In this document: positions 1 through 10,053 of the stretch, piece by piece
Position numbering within the stretch: the first letter of the stretch is position 1
Layout of the letters: each line of letters starts with the position of its first letter
Origin: CAWEWH01 sp963812775
GTDB lineage: Bacteria; Pseudomonadota; Alphaproteobacteria; Rhizobiales; Beijerinckiaceae
Reading direction: 5' to 3'
DNA length: 64,000 nucleotides
NCBI GenBank assembly: GCA_963812775.1
Contig: CAWEWH010000005.1
Location: forward strand, 496,001 to 560,000
Made by a program: the position numbers and the translations under genes
Notes under the pieces: generated by a model
Database searches by the model: none
Told to the model about the DNA's origin: nothing
Seen by the model: only the letters and a program-made list of their open reading frames with translations

Positions 1-774
1 GTGCGGCGCCATCAGTTCGCGGCCGTAGCCGATGCGCTTGCCGATGAGCAGGCAGCCGACCAGCCCGGCGATGCCGGCGTTGATGTGCACGACGGTGCCG
101 CCGGCGAAGTCGAGAGCGCCCCACTTGTAGACGAGGCCGGCATCGGCCGTGGCCTCGGCAAGCTTGGCGGCGCCGCCCTTGGCGCCCGCCGCCATGGCGT
201 CAGGACCGGCCCAGTACCAGACCATGTGGGCGATCGGGAAATAGACGATGGTCACCCACAGGAGGATGAACAGCATGAGCGCCGAGAACTTCATGCGCTC
301 CGCGAAGGCGCCGACGATGAGCGCCGGCGTGATGCACGCGAAGGTCGCCTGGAACGCCATGTAGGCGAGCTCGGGAATGACCACGCCGTTGGAGAAGGTG
401 GCGGCGGTTGCGTTGACGTTGACGCCCATCAGAAAGGCCTTCGAGAGGCCGCCGACGAAGTCGTTCAGCGCCCCGCCGTTGCTGAAGGCGAGGGAATATC
501 CGTAGATCACCCACACGATGGCCACCATGCAGACGATGGCCATGACCTGCGTGAGGATCGACAGCGCGTTCTTGGTGCGCACCAGGCCCGCATAGAAGAG
601 CGCGAGGCCCGGGATCGACATCATCAGCACCAGCGCCGTGGAAATCAGCATCCAGGCCGTATCGCCCTTGTTGGGCACCGGCGCGGCGGCTGCCTGGGCC
701 AGGACCGGCGTCGTGAGTGTGAGAGATAGCGCAAGCCCCGTCAGGCCCGCCCCCCATTTGCGCATTGGCATCAT
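1..774 (-). CDS. amtB: Ammonium transporter, AmtB type (copy 1, C-terminus outside window)
   Basis: Channel for ammonium/ammonia in the inner membrane. The first 258 codons are present; the gene runs off the left edge. A cleavable leader (MMPMRKWGAG..., ending ALA-QA type) is followed by hydrophobic helices carrying Amt family signatures: PGLALFYAGLVRTKN, FAERMKFSALMLF, the first pore histidine in IAHMVWYW, and DFAGGTVVHINAGIAGL. The start is the first of two adjacent ATGs at 774. It lies 34 bp downstream of glnK on the same strand, the usual glnK-amtB operon in which GlnK plugs the channel when nitrogen is sufficient. A paralogue lies at 2384-3721. Confidence 0.95.
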   Translation of the reverse strand, partial: MMPMRKWGAGLTGLALSLTLTTPVLAQAAAAPVPNKGDTAWMLISTALVLMMSIPGLALFYAGLVRTKNALSILTQVMAIVCMVAIVWVIYGYSLAFSNGGALNDFVGGLSKAFLMGVNVNATAATFSNGVVIPELAYMAFQATFACITPALIVGAFAERMKFSALMLFILLWVTIVYFPIAHMVWYWAGPDAMAAGAKGGAAKLAEATADAGLVYKWGALDFAGGTVVHINAGIAGLVGCLLIGKRIGYGRELMAPH

Positions 775-808
775 CGCGTGAACTCCTGTTGACGTTTGGT
801 GAGCGTGA

Positions 809-1147
809 TCAGAGGGCTTCCGCATCGGTCTCGCCGGTGCGGATGCGGACGGCTTTCTCGATGGACGAGACGAAGATCTTGCCGTCGCCGATCTGGCCGG
901 TGCGGGCGGCGCCCGCGATGGCCTCGATGACCTTGCCGACGAGCTCGGTGGGCACCGCCACCTCGATCTTGATCTTGGGCAGAAAGCTGACGGCGTATTC
1001 GGCGCCGCGATAGATTTCCGTGTGCCCCTTCTGTCGTCCGTAACCCTTGACCTCGGTCACGGTCAGGCCGTGCACGCCCACGGCGGTGAGCGCGTCGCGC
1101 ACCTCCTCGAGCTTGAACGGCTTGATGATAGCCATGACGATTTTCAT
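809..1147 (-). CDS. glnK: Nitrogen regulatory protein P-II (GlnK/GlnB)
   Basis: Small trimeric signal protein of 112 residues that reports 2-oxoglutarate, ATP/ADP and glutamine status. The sequence starts MKIVMAIIKPFKLEEVRDAL and has Tyr51 of the T-loop (GHTEIYRGAEY), the uridylylation site, and the C-loop region GDGKIFVSSIEKAVRIRTGE. The open frame extends 40 codons upstream, but that part is arginine-rich junk; the ATG at 1147 has a purine-rich GAAG just upstream and fits the fixed family length. It sits directly ahead of amtB, and a sigma-54-like promoter lies about 100 bp upstream, so nitrogen (NtrC/RpoN) control is inferred. GlnB versus GlnK cannot be told from sequence alone; the amtB neighbour favours GlnK. 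Confidence 0.95.
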   Translation of the reverse strand: MKIVMAIIKPFKLEEVRDALTAVGVHGLTVTEVKGYGRQKGHTEIYRGAEYAVSFLPKIKIEVAVPTELVGKVIEAIAGAARTGQIGDGKIFVSSIEKAVRIRTGETDAEAL

Positions 1148-1250
1148 CTCTTCACCCCGCTTGACCCGTTCCTCGAACACCTGTGCCGCCGGCCCTCGCC
1201 GGATTCGGCGGCCGCGGCGGCCCGCCGGCCGCGCGCGCCGCAGACGACAA

Positions 1251-1267
1251 ATCAAGGCTCGTGCCAA
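1251..1267 (-). promoter_or_regulatory. Sigma-54 (RpoN) promoter of glnK-amtB
   Basis: Read on the minus strand, TTGGCACG-AGCC-TTGAT matches the -24/-12 consensus (TGGCAC, 5 nt, TTGC) except that the -12 GC is GA. It points toward glnK, whose ATG is about 105 bp downstream. A clear NtrC dyad was not found upstream. Position, orientation and the target operon make this credible; activity is inferred. Confidence 0.6.
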
Positions 1268-1380
1268 ATGCGTGAACGGGAGCGCGGTGGGGACGAATGC
1301 GCCGCGATGTGGCCTTTTGGCCGCATCCGCCGTGCGCGACTGCTCAAAACGTGGGCAGGTGCATATTCAGACGACAGAAA

Positions 1381-1430
1381 ACAGACGACGGAGGACGGAT
1401 GACGATATTCTGTCGTTCTCCGTCGTCTGT
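1381..1430. repeat. Intergenic inverted repeat (ACAGACGACGGAG family), copy 1
   Basis: Arms at 1381-1397 and 1414-1430 (ACAGACGACGGAGGACG against its complement, one mismatch) flank a 16-nt AT-rich loop. It ends 8 bp past the tesB stop, so it could form the 3' hairpin of that transcript. A related GACGACAGA/CGTCGTC hairpin lies on the other side of tesB. Confidence 0.6.
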
Positions 1431-1437
1431 CGTCGGC

Positions 1438-2310
1438 TCACGCCAGATCCGGCCGCGGACGGATCATGCCCTCTTGGGCCACCGACGCGACGAGGCGGCC
1501 GTCACGCGCAAAGATGTGGCCGAGCGAAAAGCCGCGCGCCCCGCCCGCCCACGGACTCTCTTGCACATAGAGCAGCCAGTCGTCGGCGCGGAACGGCGCA
1601 TGGAACCACATGGCGTGGTCGAGGCTCGCCGACTGGATGGTACGCTCGAAGGCGTGGCGGCCGTGCCGCACCAGGGCCACGTCGAGGAGCGACATGTCGG
1701 ACGCGTAGGCCAGGACGCATTGATGGATGGCCAGATCCTCGGGCAGCTTCTTGGCGGCGCGCATCCACAGATTGACCACCGGCTCGGGGCCGTCGGTCAC
1801 CGGGCGGCGGATGTAGCGTTCCTCGTGCTCGACCGGCCGGCGCTCGATGGTCTGCTCGCTTTGGAAATAGCTGCGCATGAAGTCCGGCATCTCGTCGAGA
1901 TTCATGGCCAGGGTGCGCTCGTCCGGCAATTCCTCGGGGGGCGGCACCTCGGGCATCTTGACGGCATGGCTGAAACCGGGCTCCGGCGTGTGGAAGGAGA
2001 CCGACATCGAGAAGATGGCGTGCCCGTGCTGGATGGCGACGACGCGCCGCGTCGTGAAGCTGCGGCCGTCGCGGATGCGGTCGACCTCGTAGATGATCGG
2101 CACTTTCGGGTCGCCGCCGAGCAAGAAATAGCAGTGCAGCGAGTGCGCCGGGCGGTCCTCGACCGTGCGCAACGCGGCCACCAGCGCCTGGCCGATCACC
2201 TGGCCACCGAACACGCGCTGCCAGCGGTCCTGCGGCGAGCGGCCGCGGAACAGGTTCACCTCGAGAGTCTCGAGATCGAGGATTTCGAGAAGGCTGGCGA
2301 CGGCGGACAT
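1438..2310 (-). CDS. tesB: Acyl-CoA thioesterase II (TesB)
   Basis: Cytosolic double-hotdog thioesterase, 290 residues, that hydrolyses medium and long acyl-CoA. Visible family signatures are LFRGRSPQDRWQRVFGGQVIGQAL, the first-hotdog helix (with GQAL), SFHTPEPGF, and the C-terminal hotdog SLDHAMWFHAPFRADDWLLY followed by RGFSLGHIFARDGRLVASVAQEGMIR, containing the active-site Asp/Gln region. The ATG at 2310 (MSAVASLLEILDLE) is chosen over an ATG 12 codons upstream, which would encode repeat-derived sequence. It lies between two amtB genes on the same strand, an arrangement seen in rhizobia; a functional link to ammonium uptake is not evident. Confidence 0.93.
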   Translation of the reverse strand: MSAVASLLEILDLETLEVNLFRGRSPQDRWQRVFGGQVIGQALVAALRTVEDRPAHSLHCYFLLGGDPKVPIIYEVDRIRDGRSFTTRRVVAIQHGHAIFSMSVSFHTPEPGFSHAVKMPEVPPPEELPDERTLAMNLDEMPDFMRSYFQSEQTIERRPVEHEERYIRRPVTDGPEPVVNLWMRAAKKLPEDLAIHQCVLAYASDMSLLDVALVRHGRHAFERTIQSASLDHAMWFHAPFRADDWLLYVQESPWAGGARGFSLGHIFARDGRLVASVAQEGMIRPRPDLA

Positions 2311-2327
2311 GGATCCAGACGACTGAA

Positions 2328-2360
2328 GGCGGACGACAGATAGCAAATCCGTCGTCCGCC
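2328..2360. repeat. Intergenic inverted repeat (GGCGGACGAC family), copy 2
   Basis: GGCGGACGAC (2328-2337) and its exact complement GTCGTCCGCC (2351-2360) flank a 13-nt loop. It lies in the 73-bp gap between the amtB stop at 2384 and the tesB start at 2310, flanked by further GACGAC/CTCTGTCGTC text like copy 1. It may act as a partial terminator or mRNA-stabilising hairpin between amtB and tesB. Confidence 0.55.
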
Positions 2361-2383
2361 GTCTGTCCTCTGTCGTCGGCGCC

Positions 2384-3721
2384 TCAGCGCTCGCGGATCG
2401 ATTCGCCGTGCAGCGCGAGATCGAGGCCGTCGCGCTCCTCGTCGACGCTGACGCGCAGCGGCACGAAGATGCGCACCGCGTAGAGCACGATGAGCGTGCC
2501 CACCGCGCACCACGCGACGGTGACGCCGACGCCGATGAGCTGGGTCAGCACCTGGCGGGGATTGCCGTCGATGAGGCCGGTGAGCGCGCCGGTGCCGTCG
2601 GCCGCCACCGACACGGCGCCGGTGGCAAAGACGCCGGCCAGCACTGTGCCGAGCGCGCCGCCCACCCCGTGGATGCCGAACACGTCGAGGCTGTCGTCGT
2701 AACCGAGCTTCTGCTTCAGCCAGCCGCAGGCCCAGAAGCAGATGACGCCGGCCGCCACGCCGATGACGGCGCCGTGCCACGGCAGGATGTAGCCGGAGGC
2801 GGGCGTGATGGTGCCGAGCCCCGCGACGGCACCCGAGATGGCGCCGAGCACCGACGGCTTGCCGCGCCCCGCCCATTCGCACGCCGCCCAGGTCAGCGCG
2901 CCGGCGCAGGCGGCCAGATGCGTGACCAGGATGGCGGTGGCGGCGCGGCTGCCGGAGGCGAGCGCCGAGCCGCCGTTGAAGCCGAACCAGCCGACCCACA
3001 GGAGGCCGGTGCCGACCACGGCGAGCGACAGGTCGTAAGGCGCCAGGTTCTCCTTGCCGTAGCCGAGGCGGGCACCGAGCACGAGGGCGGCCACGAGGCC
3101 GGCGACGCCGGCATTGATATGCACCACCGTGCCGCCGGCGAAATCGAGCAGCCCCATGGTCGACAGGAAGCCGCCGCCCCACACCCAGTGGGCGCTCGGC
3201 ACATAGACGACGAGCAGCCACAGCCCGCAGAACAGCATGAAGGCCGAGAAGCGCATACGGTCGGCGACCGAGCCGGCCACCAGCGCGCAGGTGATGATCG
3301 CGAAGGTCATCTGGTAGGTCATGAACAATGTTTCGGGGATGGTCTTGGCGAGCGAACTCGTCGTGTCCATGCCGACATCGCGCAGGAAGACGCGGGCGAG
3401 ATTGCCGAGATAGGCGCCGTCGCCCGAGAAGGCGAGGCTGTAGGCGAGCGCGAACCACAAGAGCGACACGACCGCGACCGCACCGGCGCTCTGCGCCATG
3501 GTGGCCAGCACGTTCTTCTTGCGCACCAGCCCTGCGTAGAAGAGGGCCAGGCCGGGCAGCGTCATCAACAGGACGAGCCCGGTGCAGGCCAGCATGAAGG
3601 CCGTGTCGGCGCCGTCGATCTTCGGCGCAGCCGCGGCCTGGGCCGAGGCGGGCGTTGCGGCGACGAGCGCCGGCAGGGTCAAGGCAGCAAGCGCAGTGCG
3701 CCTAATGTGGCCGATCATCAT
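2384..3721 (-). CDS. amtB: Ammonium transporter, AmtB type (copy 2)
   Basis: Full-length inner-membrane ammonium channel of 445 residues with an N-terminal signal peptide (ALTLPALVAATPASAQA). It has eleven hydrophobic segments, PGLALFYAGLVRKKN, the twin pore histidines in SAHWVWGGG and FGIHGVGGALG, and GTGLLWVGWFGFNGGSA. The start is the first of two adjacent ATGs at 3721 after a GGGGGA ribosome site; an earlier in-frame ATG at 3736 lies in front of that site. It shares about family-level similarity with the copy at 1-774. Unlike that copy it has no adjacent glnK; downstream is tesB. The C-terminal tail ends GLDLALHGESIRER, typical of alphaproteobacterial Amt. Confidence 0.95.
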   Translation of the reverse strand: MMIGHIRRTALAALTLPALVAATPASAQAAAAPKIDGADTAFMLACTGLVLLMTLPGLALFYAGLVRKKNVLATMAQSAGAVAVVSLLWFALAYSLAFSGDGAYLGNLARVFLRDVGMDTTSSLAKTIPETLFMTYQMTFAIITCALVAGSVADRMRFSAFMLFCGLWLLVVYVPSAHWVWGGGFLSTMGLLDFAGGTVVHINAGVAGLVAALVLGARLGYGKENLAPYDLSLAVVGTGLLWVGWFGFNGGSALASGSRAATAILVTHLAACAGALTWAACEWAGRGKPSVLGAISGAVAGLGTITPASGYILPWHGAVIGVAAGVICFWACGWLKQKLGYDDSLDVFGIHGVGGALGTVLAGVFATGAVSVAADGTGALTGLIDGNPRQVLTQLIGVGVTVAWCAVGTLIVLYAVRIFVPLRVSVDEERDGLDLALHGESIRER

Positions 3722-3730
3722 GTCCCCCTG

Positions 3731-3777
3731 GCGCATGATCCCGAAAGCGTGCGCGGTTTTCGGGCTGGATCATGCGC
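3731..3777. repeat. REP palindrome (GCGCATGATC...GATCATGCGC), copy 1
   Basis: Ten-base perfect terminal inverted repeat GCGCATGATC/GATCATGCGC enclosing CCGAAA...GCGGTTTTCGG, itself a nested hairpin. The same element recurs at 21719, 52416, 58441 and 62779. This is the common intergenic palindrome of Rhizobiales genomes. Confidence 0.85.
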
Positions 3778-3783
3778 AAAACA

Positions 3784-3840
3784 GCCAAAGCCTGCCCACG
3801 ACCGAGGCAACCGCTTTGCTGCTATCGTGGGCAGGATGGC
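3784..3840. other. Long intergenic hairpin
   Basis: Perfect 11-bp arms CCTGCCCACGA (3791-3801) and TCGTGGGCAGG (3825-3835) with a 23-nt loop; GCCA/TGGC outside them extends the stem with bulges. It lies 70 bp upstream of amtB copy 2 and could be a leader structure, a small RNA, or a repeat unit; no U-tract follows it. Confidence 0.45.
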
Positions 3841-4192
3841 GATGCAATGGGCAAGTGCCGGAAGTCCCCAGCGGGTCGCCCGGCCCTTAGCGAACGATCG
3901 CGAGCATTGTCACGTCGTAGGCCACGACGACGAGACGCTGTTGGGCGCTCGGACATTGCCTTCTCGGCGTCGTTGGAGGGGCGGCGTTTCTTGCCGCCCG
4001 CCGAAGCCGCGCTGGCTGTCGGAGACGCTCGTCTCCGCCAGGCCGTCGCGCTGGATGGCATCGCGCGCCGTCTGGGAAGGCGCAACACCATTCCCGCCGC
4101 AGAGCTTAACCTGAACGGCGTTCAGCCATAGCGCCCACACGCGTTGGCGCCGTGAACAGCGTTCCGACATAGCGCTGCCGCCCAGCATAACC

Positions 4193-4213
4193 CTAAGGCG
4201 ATCATCGCCTTAG
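4193..4213. promoter_or_regulatory. Near-perfect 21-bp palindrome, operator-like
   Basis: CTAAGGCGAT (4193-4202), one central base, ATCGCCTTAG (4204-4213). The one-base spacer rules out a normal RNA hairpin, so a dimeric repressor or activator site is the better reading. It lies 53 bp upstream of the monooxygenase start at 4267. Confidence 0.5.
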
Positions 4214-4266
4214 CCTGCGACAGCGGCATCCTTGCGGCGAGCCCCTGCGCCGGCCGATGATCGGCC

Positions 4267-5460
4267 ATGACCATCCTGATCGCCGGCGGCGGCATTGTCG
4301 GGCTGACCCTGGGGCTGGCCCTGCGGCGCGGCCTCGGCGCCCCCGTCACGGTCTGCGATCCGGGCCTGGCGCGTCCGGCCACCGACCTGCGCGCCTCCGC
4401 CGTCGCGGCGGGCGGGCGGCGCATGCTCGTGACCCTCGGGGTCTGGCCGGAAGCGGCCGCGCAGCCCGTGCTCAAGATGGCGATCACCGACAGCGAGCTT
4501 GGCGACCCGGTGCGGCCAACCTTTCTGACGTTCGGGGGCGAGGTGGAGCCGGGCGAGCCCTTCGCCCACATGGTGGAAAACGAGCCGCTGATCGGCGCCC
4601 TGCGCGACGCCTGCGCGTCGGCCGGCGTCGCCCTCCTCGCCCGCGCCGTCACGCGCTTTGAGACGACACGGCATGGCGTGACCGCGCATCTCGACGACGG
4701 CACCCACCGCGACGCCGCGCTCATCGTCGGCGCCGATGGCGCCCGCTCGCGCCTGCGCGAGCTGGCCGGCATCCAATGGATCGGCTGGGGCTACCAGCAG
4801 ACCGGCCTCGTCGCTACCGTGTCGCACGAGCGCCACCATGGCGGTTGCGCCTTCGAGCATTTCCTGCCTTCGGGACCCTTCGCCATGCTGCCGCTCATCG
4901 GGCGGCGCTCCTCCATCGTGTGGAGCGAGCGCCAAGACATGGCCGCGGGGCTCGCTGGCCGGTCCGGACCCGAGATGGTCGAGGAGATCGAGCTGCGCTT
5001 CGGCCCGCAGCTCGGCCGGCTTGCGCTGGAGACGCCGGTGCGGGCCTATCCGATCACCTTCGGGGTGGCGCGCCGTTTCGTCGGCGAGCGCCTGGCGCTG
5101 GTCGGTGAGGCCGCGCATGTCATCCACCCCCTGGCCGGCCAGGGCCTCAATCTCGGGCTTCGAGACGTGGCGGCCCTCGCCGACGCCATCGCCGACACCA
5201 TGCGGCTCGGCCTCGACGCGGGCGATCCGGCGGTGCTCGAGCGCTATGCGCGGGCCCGGCGCGTCGACACGCTCACCATGGGGGCGGCGACCGACGGCTT
5301 GAACCGCCTGTTCTCCACCGAGGGTTTGCCGAGCCGTCTGGCGCGCGACCTTGGCATGGGGGTGGTCGAGCGCCTGCCGCGCCTCAAGGAGCTGTTCGTG
5401 CGCGAGGCAGCGGGGCTCACGGGCGAGGTGCCGCGGCTCATGCGCGGCGAGGCGCTGTAG
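4267..5460 (+). CDS. FAD-dependent UbiH/UbiF-family hydroxylase
   Basis: Flavoprotein monooxygenase of 397 residues in the group that hydroxylates ubiquinone precursors. It shows the N-terminal Rossmann GGGIVGLTLGLAL, the middle DG motif (IVGADGARSRLRELAG), and the C-terminal FAD ribityl motif LVGEAAHVIHPLAGQGLNLG, in which the usual GD is GE. The ATG at 4267 abuts the glycine motif, as expected, with few alternatives. It stands alone, convergent with ccmB across a 100-bp repeat. Which ring position it hydroxylates, or whether it acts in ubiquinone synthesis at all, cannot be told from the sequence. Confidence 0.88.
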   Translation: MTILIAGGGIVGLTLGLALRRGLGAPVTVCDPGLARPATDLRASAVAAGGRRMLVTLGVWPEAAAQPVLKMAITDSELGDPVRPTFLTFGGEVEPGEPFAHMVENEPLIGALRDACASAGVALLARAVTRFETTRHGVTAHLDDGTHRDAALIVGADGARSRLRELAGIQWIGWGYQQTGLVATVSHERHHGGCAFEHFLPSGPFAMLPLIGRRSSIVWSERQDMAAGLAGRSGPEMVEEIELRFGPQLGRLALETPVRAYPITFGVARRFVGERLALVGEAAHVIHPLAGQGLNLGLRDVAALADAIADTMRLGLDAGDPAVLERYARARRVDTLTMGAATDGLNRLFSTEGLPSRLARDLGMGVVERLPRLKELFVREAAGLTGEVPRLMRGEAL

Positions 5461-5468
5461 GCACAACG

Positions 5469-5556
5469 TCATGGCCGCGCTTGTCGCGGCCATCCACGCC
5501 TCATGCGCTGCAACTGTGAAGGCGTGGATGCGCGGGACAAGCCCGCGCATGACGGC
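5469..5556. repeat. Palindromic repeat (GTCATGGCCGCGCTTGT family)
   Basis: Outer arms GTCATGGCCGCGCTTG near 5469 pair with the inverted GGACAAGCCCGCGCATGAC ending at about 5556; inner GGCGTGGAT pairs with ATCCACGCC. It fills the gap between the convergent ubiH-like and ccmB genes, so its hairpin may serve both as terminator. The family is widespread in Bradyrhizobium-type genomes. Confidence 0.75.
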
Positions 5557-5562
5557 GGGGGG

Positions 5563-6231
5563 TCACGCCCCGCCGCGCAGCGCCGCCGCCGCGCCGATCG
5601 TGCCGACCACCATCGATATGAGCGTCAGCGCCACGAGGATGAGGAACGGCGCGTAGAACGGCGTCGTCGCTTCGAGCGCCGCGTTGGAGGCCGAGACCCC
5701 GAAGATCAAGGTCGGCACCATGAGCGGCATGACGATCACCGACAGCAGCACGCCGCCGCGCCGGATGCTCGCGGTGAGCGCTGCCCCGACGGCACCGATG
5801 AAGGTCAGCGCCGGCGTGCCGACCAGCAAGGTGGCGGTCACGGCCGTGAGCGCTTCGGGGCTCTGGGCCAGCATCAGGCCGAACAGCGGCGCGGCGACGA
5901 CAAGCGGCAGGCCGGTGGTGAGCCAATGGGCCACCACCTTCATCAGCACGACGAGCTCGAGCGGCGCCGCCGCCATGCGCAGGAGGTCGAGGGAGCCGTC
6001 CTCCTCGTCGGCTTGGAACAGCCGGTCGAGGCCGACCAGCGTGGCGAGGACGGCGGCGAGCCACAGAATGGCCGGCCCGATGCGGGCCAGCAGGTTGAGG
6101 TCGGGGCCAAGCGCGAACGGCACGAGCGTCACGACGGCGAGGAAGAAGATGAGCCCGAAGGCGGCGCCGCCGCCGATGCGTGTCGCCAGTCTTACGTCGC
6201 GGGCGAGGATGGCGAGGAGCGCGCGGCTCAT
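5563..6231 (-). CDS. ccmB: Heme exporter protein B (CcmB)
   Basis: Integral membrane subunit (222 residues, six hydrophobic spans) of the CcmAB ABC complex of cytochrome c maturation system I, which releases heme-loaded CcmE. It starts MSRALLAILARDVRLATRIGGGAAFGLIFF, and carries the conserved FQADEEDGSLDLL loop and LMVPTLIFGVSASNAAL. The ATG at 6231 overlaps the ccmA stop by four bases (ATGA), so translation is coupled. ccmC and the rest of the ccm operon, often next in line in this order, are not downstream; the gene is followed by a repeat and a convergent gene. Confidence 0.95.
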   Translation of the reverse strand: MSRALLAILARDVRLATRIGGGAAFGLIFFLAVVTLVPFALGPDLNLLARIGPAILWLAAVLATLVGLDRLFQADEEDGSLDLLRMAAAPLELVVLMKVVAHWLTTGLPLVVAAPLFGLMLAQSPEALTAVTATLLVGTPALTFIGAVGAALTASIRRGGVLLSVIVMPLMVPTLIFGVSASNAALEATTPFYAPFLILVALTLISMVVGTIGAAAALRGGA

Positions 6232-6878
6232 GGGCGGGGCTCCGCCACCGCGCCGCCGAGCGTCAGCTCTCGCGCGCCCGGCAAGGGCAGGGGGCCGTGG
6301 GTCGTCGCCACGATGAGGCCGCCCGAGGCCCGGTGCGCAGCCATCAGCGCCCCGAGATTCTCCTGCGCGGCGGTGTCGAGGGCGGCGGTCGGCTCGTCGA
6401 GCAGCCAGATCGGCCGGGCCGAGACGAGAAGCCGGGCGAGGCCGACGCGGCGGCGCTGGCCGGCCGACAGATAGGCCACGGGAAGCGCCGCAAGGGCCCC
6501 GATGCCGAGCGCCGCGAGCGCCGCCGCAGGCCCGAGCCCGGGAAGCCCGAGCACGGCCTGCGCGAAGGCAAGGTTCTCCTCAGCCGTCAGCGCGGCCTTC
6601 AGGCCGTCGCGGTGGCCGACGAGGTTCATGGCCTCGGCCGGCACGGCATCCGGCTCGCCGTCGAGGCCGACGCGGCCGGCTTCCGGGGTGAGCAGGCCCG
6701 ACAGGACGGCGAGCAGGCTCGATTTGCCGGCGCCGTTGCGGCCTCTCACCACCAGGGCCTCGCCGGCCGCGAGCCCGAAGCTGAGCCTGGCGAAGATGAC
6801 CCGCTCGCCGCGCCTCACGCTCAGACTGTCGGCGATGAGCTTCAAGGGCGACCTGTTCGGTGGCGAATCCGGCGTCAT
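6228..6878 (-). CDS. ccmA: Heme ABC exporter ATP-binding protein CcmA
   Basis: Cytoplasmic ATPase, 216 residues, partner of CcmB in cytochrome c biogenesis. Walker A is GRNGAGKSSLL, the ABC signature is LSAGQRRRVGLARLL, Walker B is IWLLDEPTAALD and the H-loop is ATTHG. The CcmA-specific GHRDGLKAALTAEENLAF lies between. The ATG at 6878 gives the normal family length. The gene is divergent from acnA across a 150-bp spacer that should carry both promoters. Confidence 0.95.
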   Translation of the reverse strand: MTPDSPPNRSPLKLIADSLSVRRGERVIFARLSFGLAAGEALVVRGRNGAGKSSLLAVLSGLLTPEAGRVGLDGEPDAVPAEAMNLVGHRDGLKAALTAEENLAFAQAVLGLPGLGPAAALAALGIGALAALPVAYLSAGQRRRVGLARLLVSARPIWLLDEPTAALDTAAQENLGALMAAHRASGGLIVATTHGPLPLPGARELTLGGAVAEPRP

Positions 6879-7031
6879 CCGTGTAGCGGCCTCATGCGAA
6901 TTTATCTATAAGCGGGGCGGCTGCGCCGCGCGCGTGACGCGCGGGGACCTGGGCACACCCGGGGCGGCGCGCGCCCCGGCGCATTTTGGCCATTGCTGAC
7001 GTTCCCCGCACTCACGTCCAAGGATGTGTCC

Positions 7032-9746
<2,715 letters not shown>

Positions 9747-10053
9747 GTCGGGCTTGCTGGCCGGGACGACCGCTTTGCATGCTTCGAGGCTCGCCGATCT
9801 GCAATCGGCTTGCACCTCAGCATGAGGAGATCGAGGATGCCACGCACGATGTCCTCATCCTGAGGCGCCTCGCTTGCGTCAGCATGCGAGGCCTCGAAGG
9901 ACGCCCGGCGGAAATGCAGCGGATTTGGCTTCCCCTCGATTTACCCATCTCCGTTGACCCCAATGGCCAATCATGGCCTAGTCCGGCCGTTTTTTCCGGT
10001 CAGTCGTCAGCCTGAAACCCAACCTTAAACGTGGTCAACCAGCTTCCGTCCCC
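9747..10053. other. 307-bp intergenic region between acnA and leuS
   Basis: No gene. The first half is an imperfect palindromic repeat (9765-9915); the rest contains a short dyad (GGCCA/TGGCC near 9965-9978) and the presumed leuS promoter, with no clear box visible. Confidence 0.6.
9765..9915. repeat. Palindromic repeat (CCTCATCCTGAGGCGCC family)
   Basis: Contains GCTTCGAGGCTCGCC near the left end and GCGAGGCCTCGAAGGAC near the right, with internal CTCAGCATGAGGAGATCG and TCCTCATCCTGAGGCGCC. These half-palindromes are typical of the dispersed Bradyrhizobium-type repeat. Boundaries are approximate. Confidence 0.6.

Larger units (their letters stand above)
3722..4266. other. 545-bp intergenic region between divergent amtB and monooxygenase genes
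   Basis: No convincing gene. It contains a REP-type palindrome (3731-3777), a long hairpin (3784-3840) and a near-perfect 21-bp palindrome (4193-4213). A 94-codon frame beginning MGKCRKSPAG ends at 4131 on the plus strand, but it is arginine-rich, lacks a ribosome site and resembles nothing I recognise. Confidence 0.6.

Noticed and set aside
1303..1325. GATGTGGCC-TTTT-GGCCGCATC dyad as an NtrC site or terminator
   Set aside because: It does not match the NtrC consensus and lacks a T-tract on the outgoing strand; left unassigned.
1438..2343. Long open frames on the strand opposite tesB, amtB, acnA, mnmG, the large kinase and others, some over 500 codons
   Set aside because: They are shadows of GC-rich genes: Arg/His/Gly-rich translations with no domain, no ribosome site, and exact overlap with well-conserved genes.
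3845..3870. Sigma-54 promoter for amtB copy 2 (CGGCAC...TTGC on the minus strand)
   Set aside because: Spacing between the GG and GC elements is wrong for RpoN.
3772..4131. Possible small gene in the gap before the UbiH-like gene
   Set aside because: Arginine-rich translation, no ribosome site and it crosses repeat and hairpin sequence.
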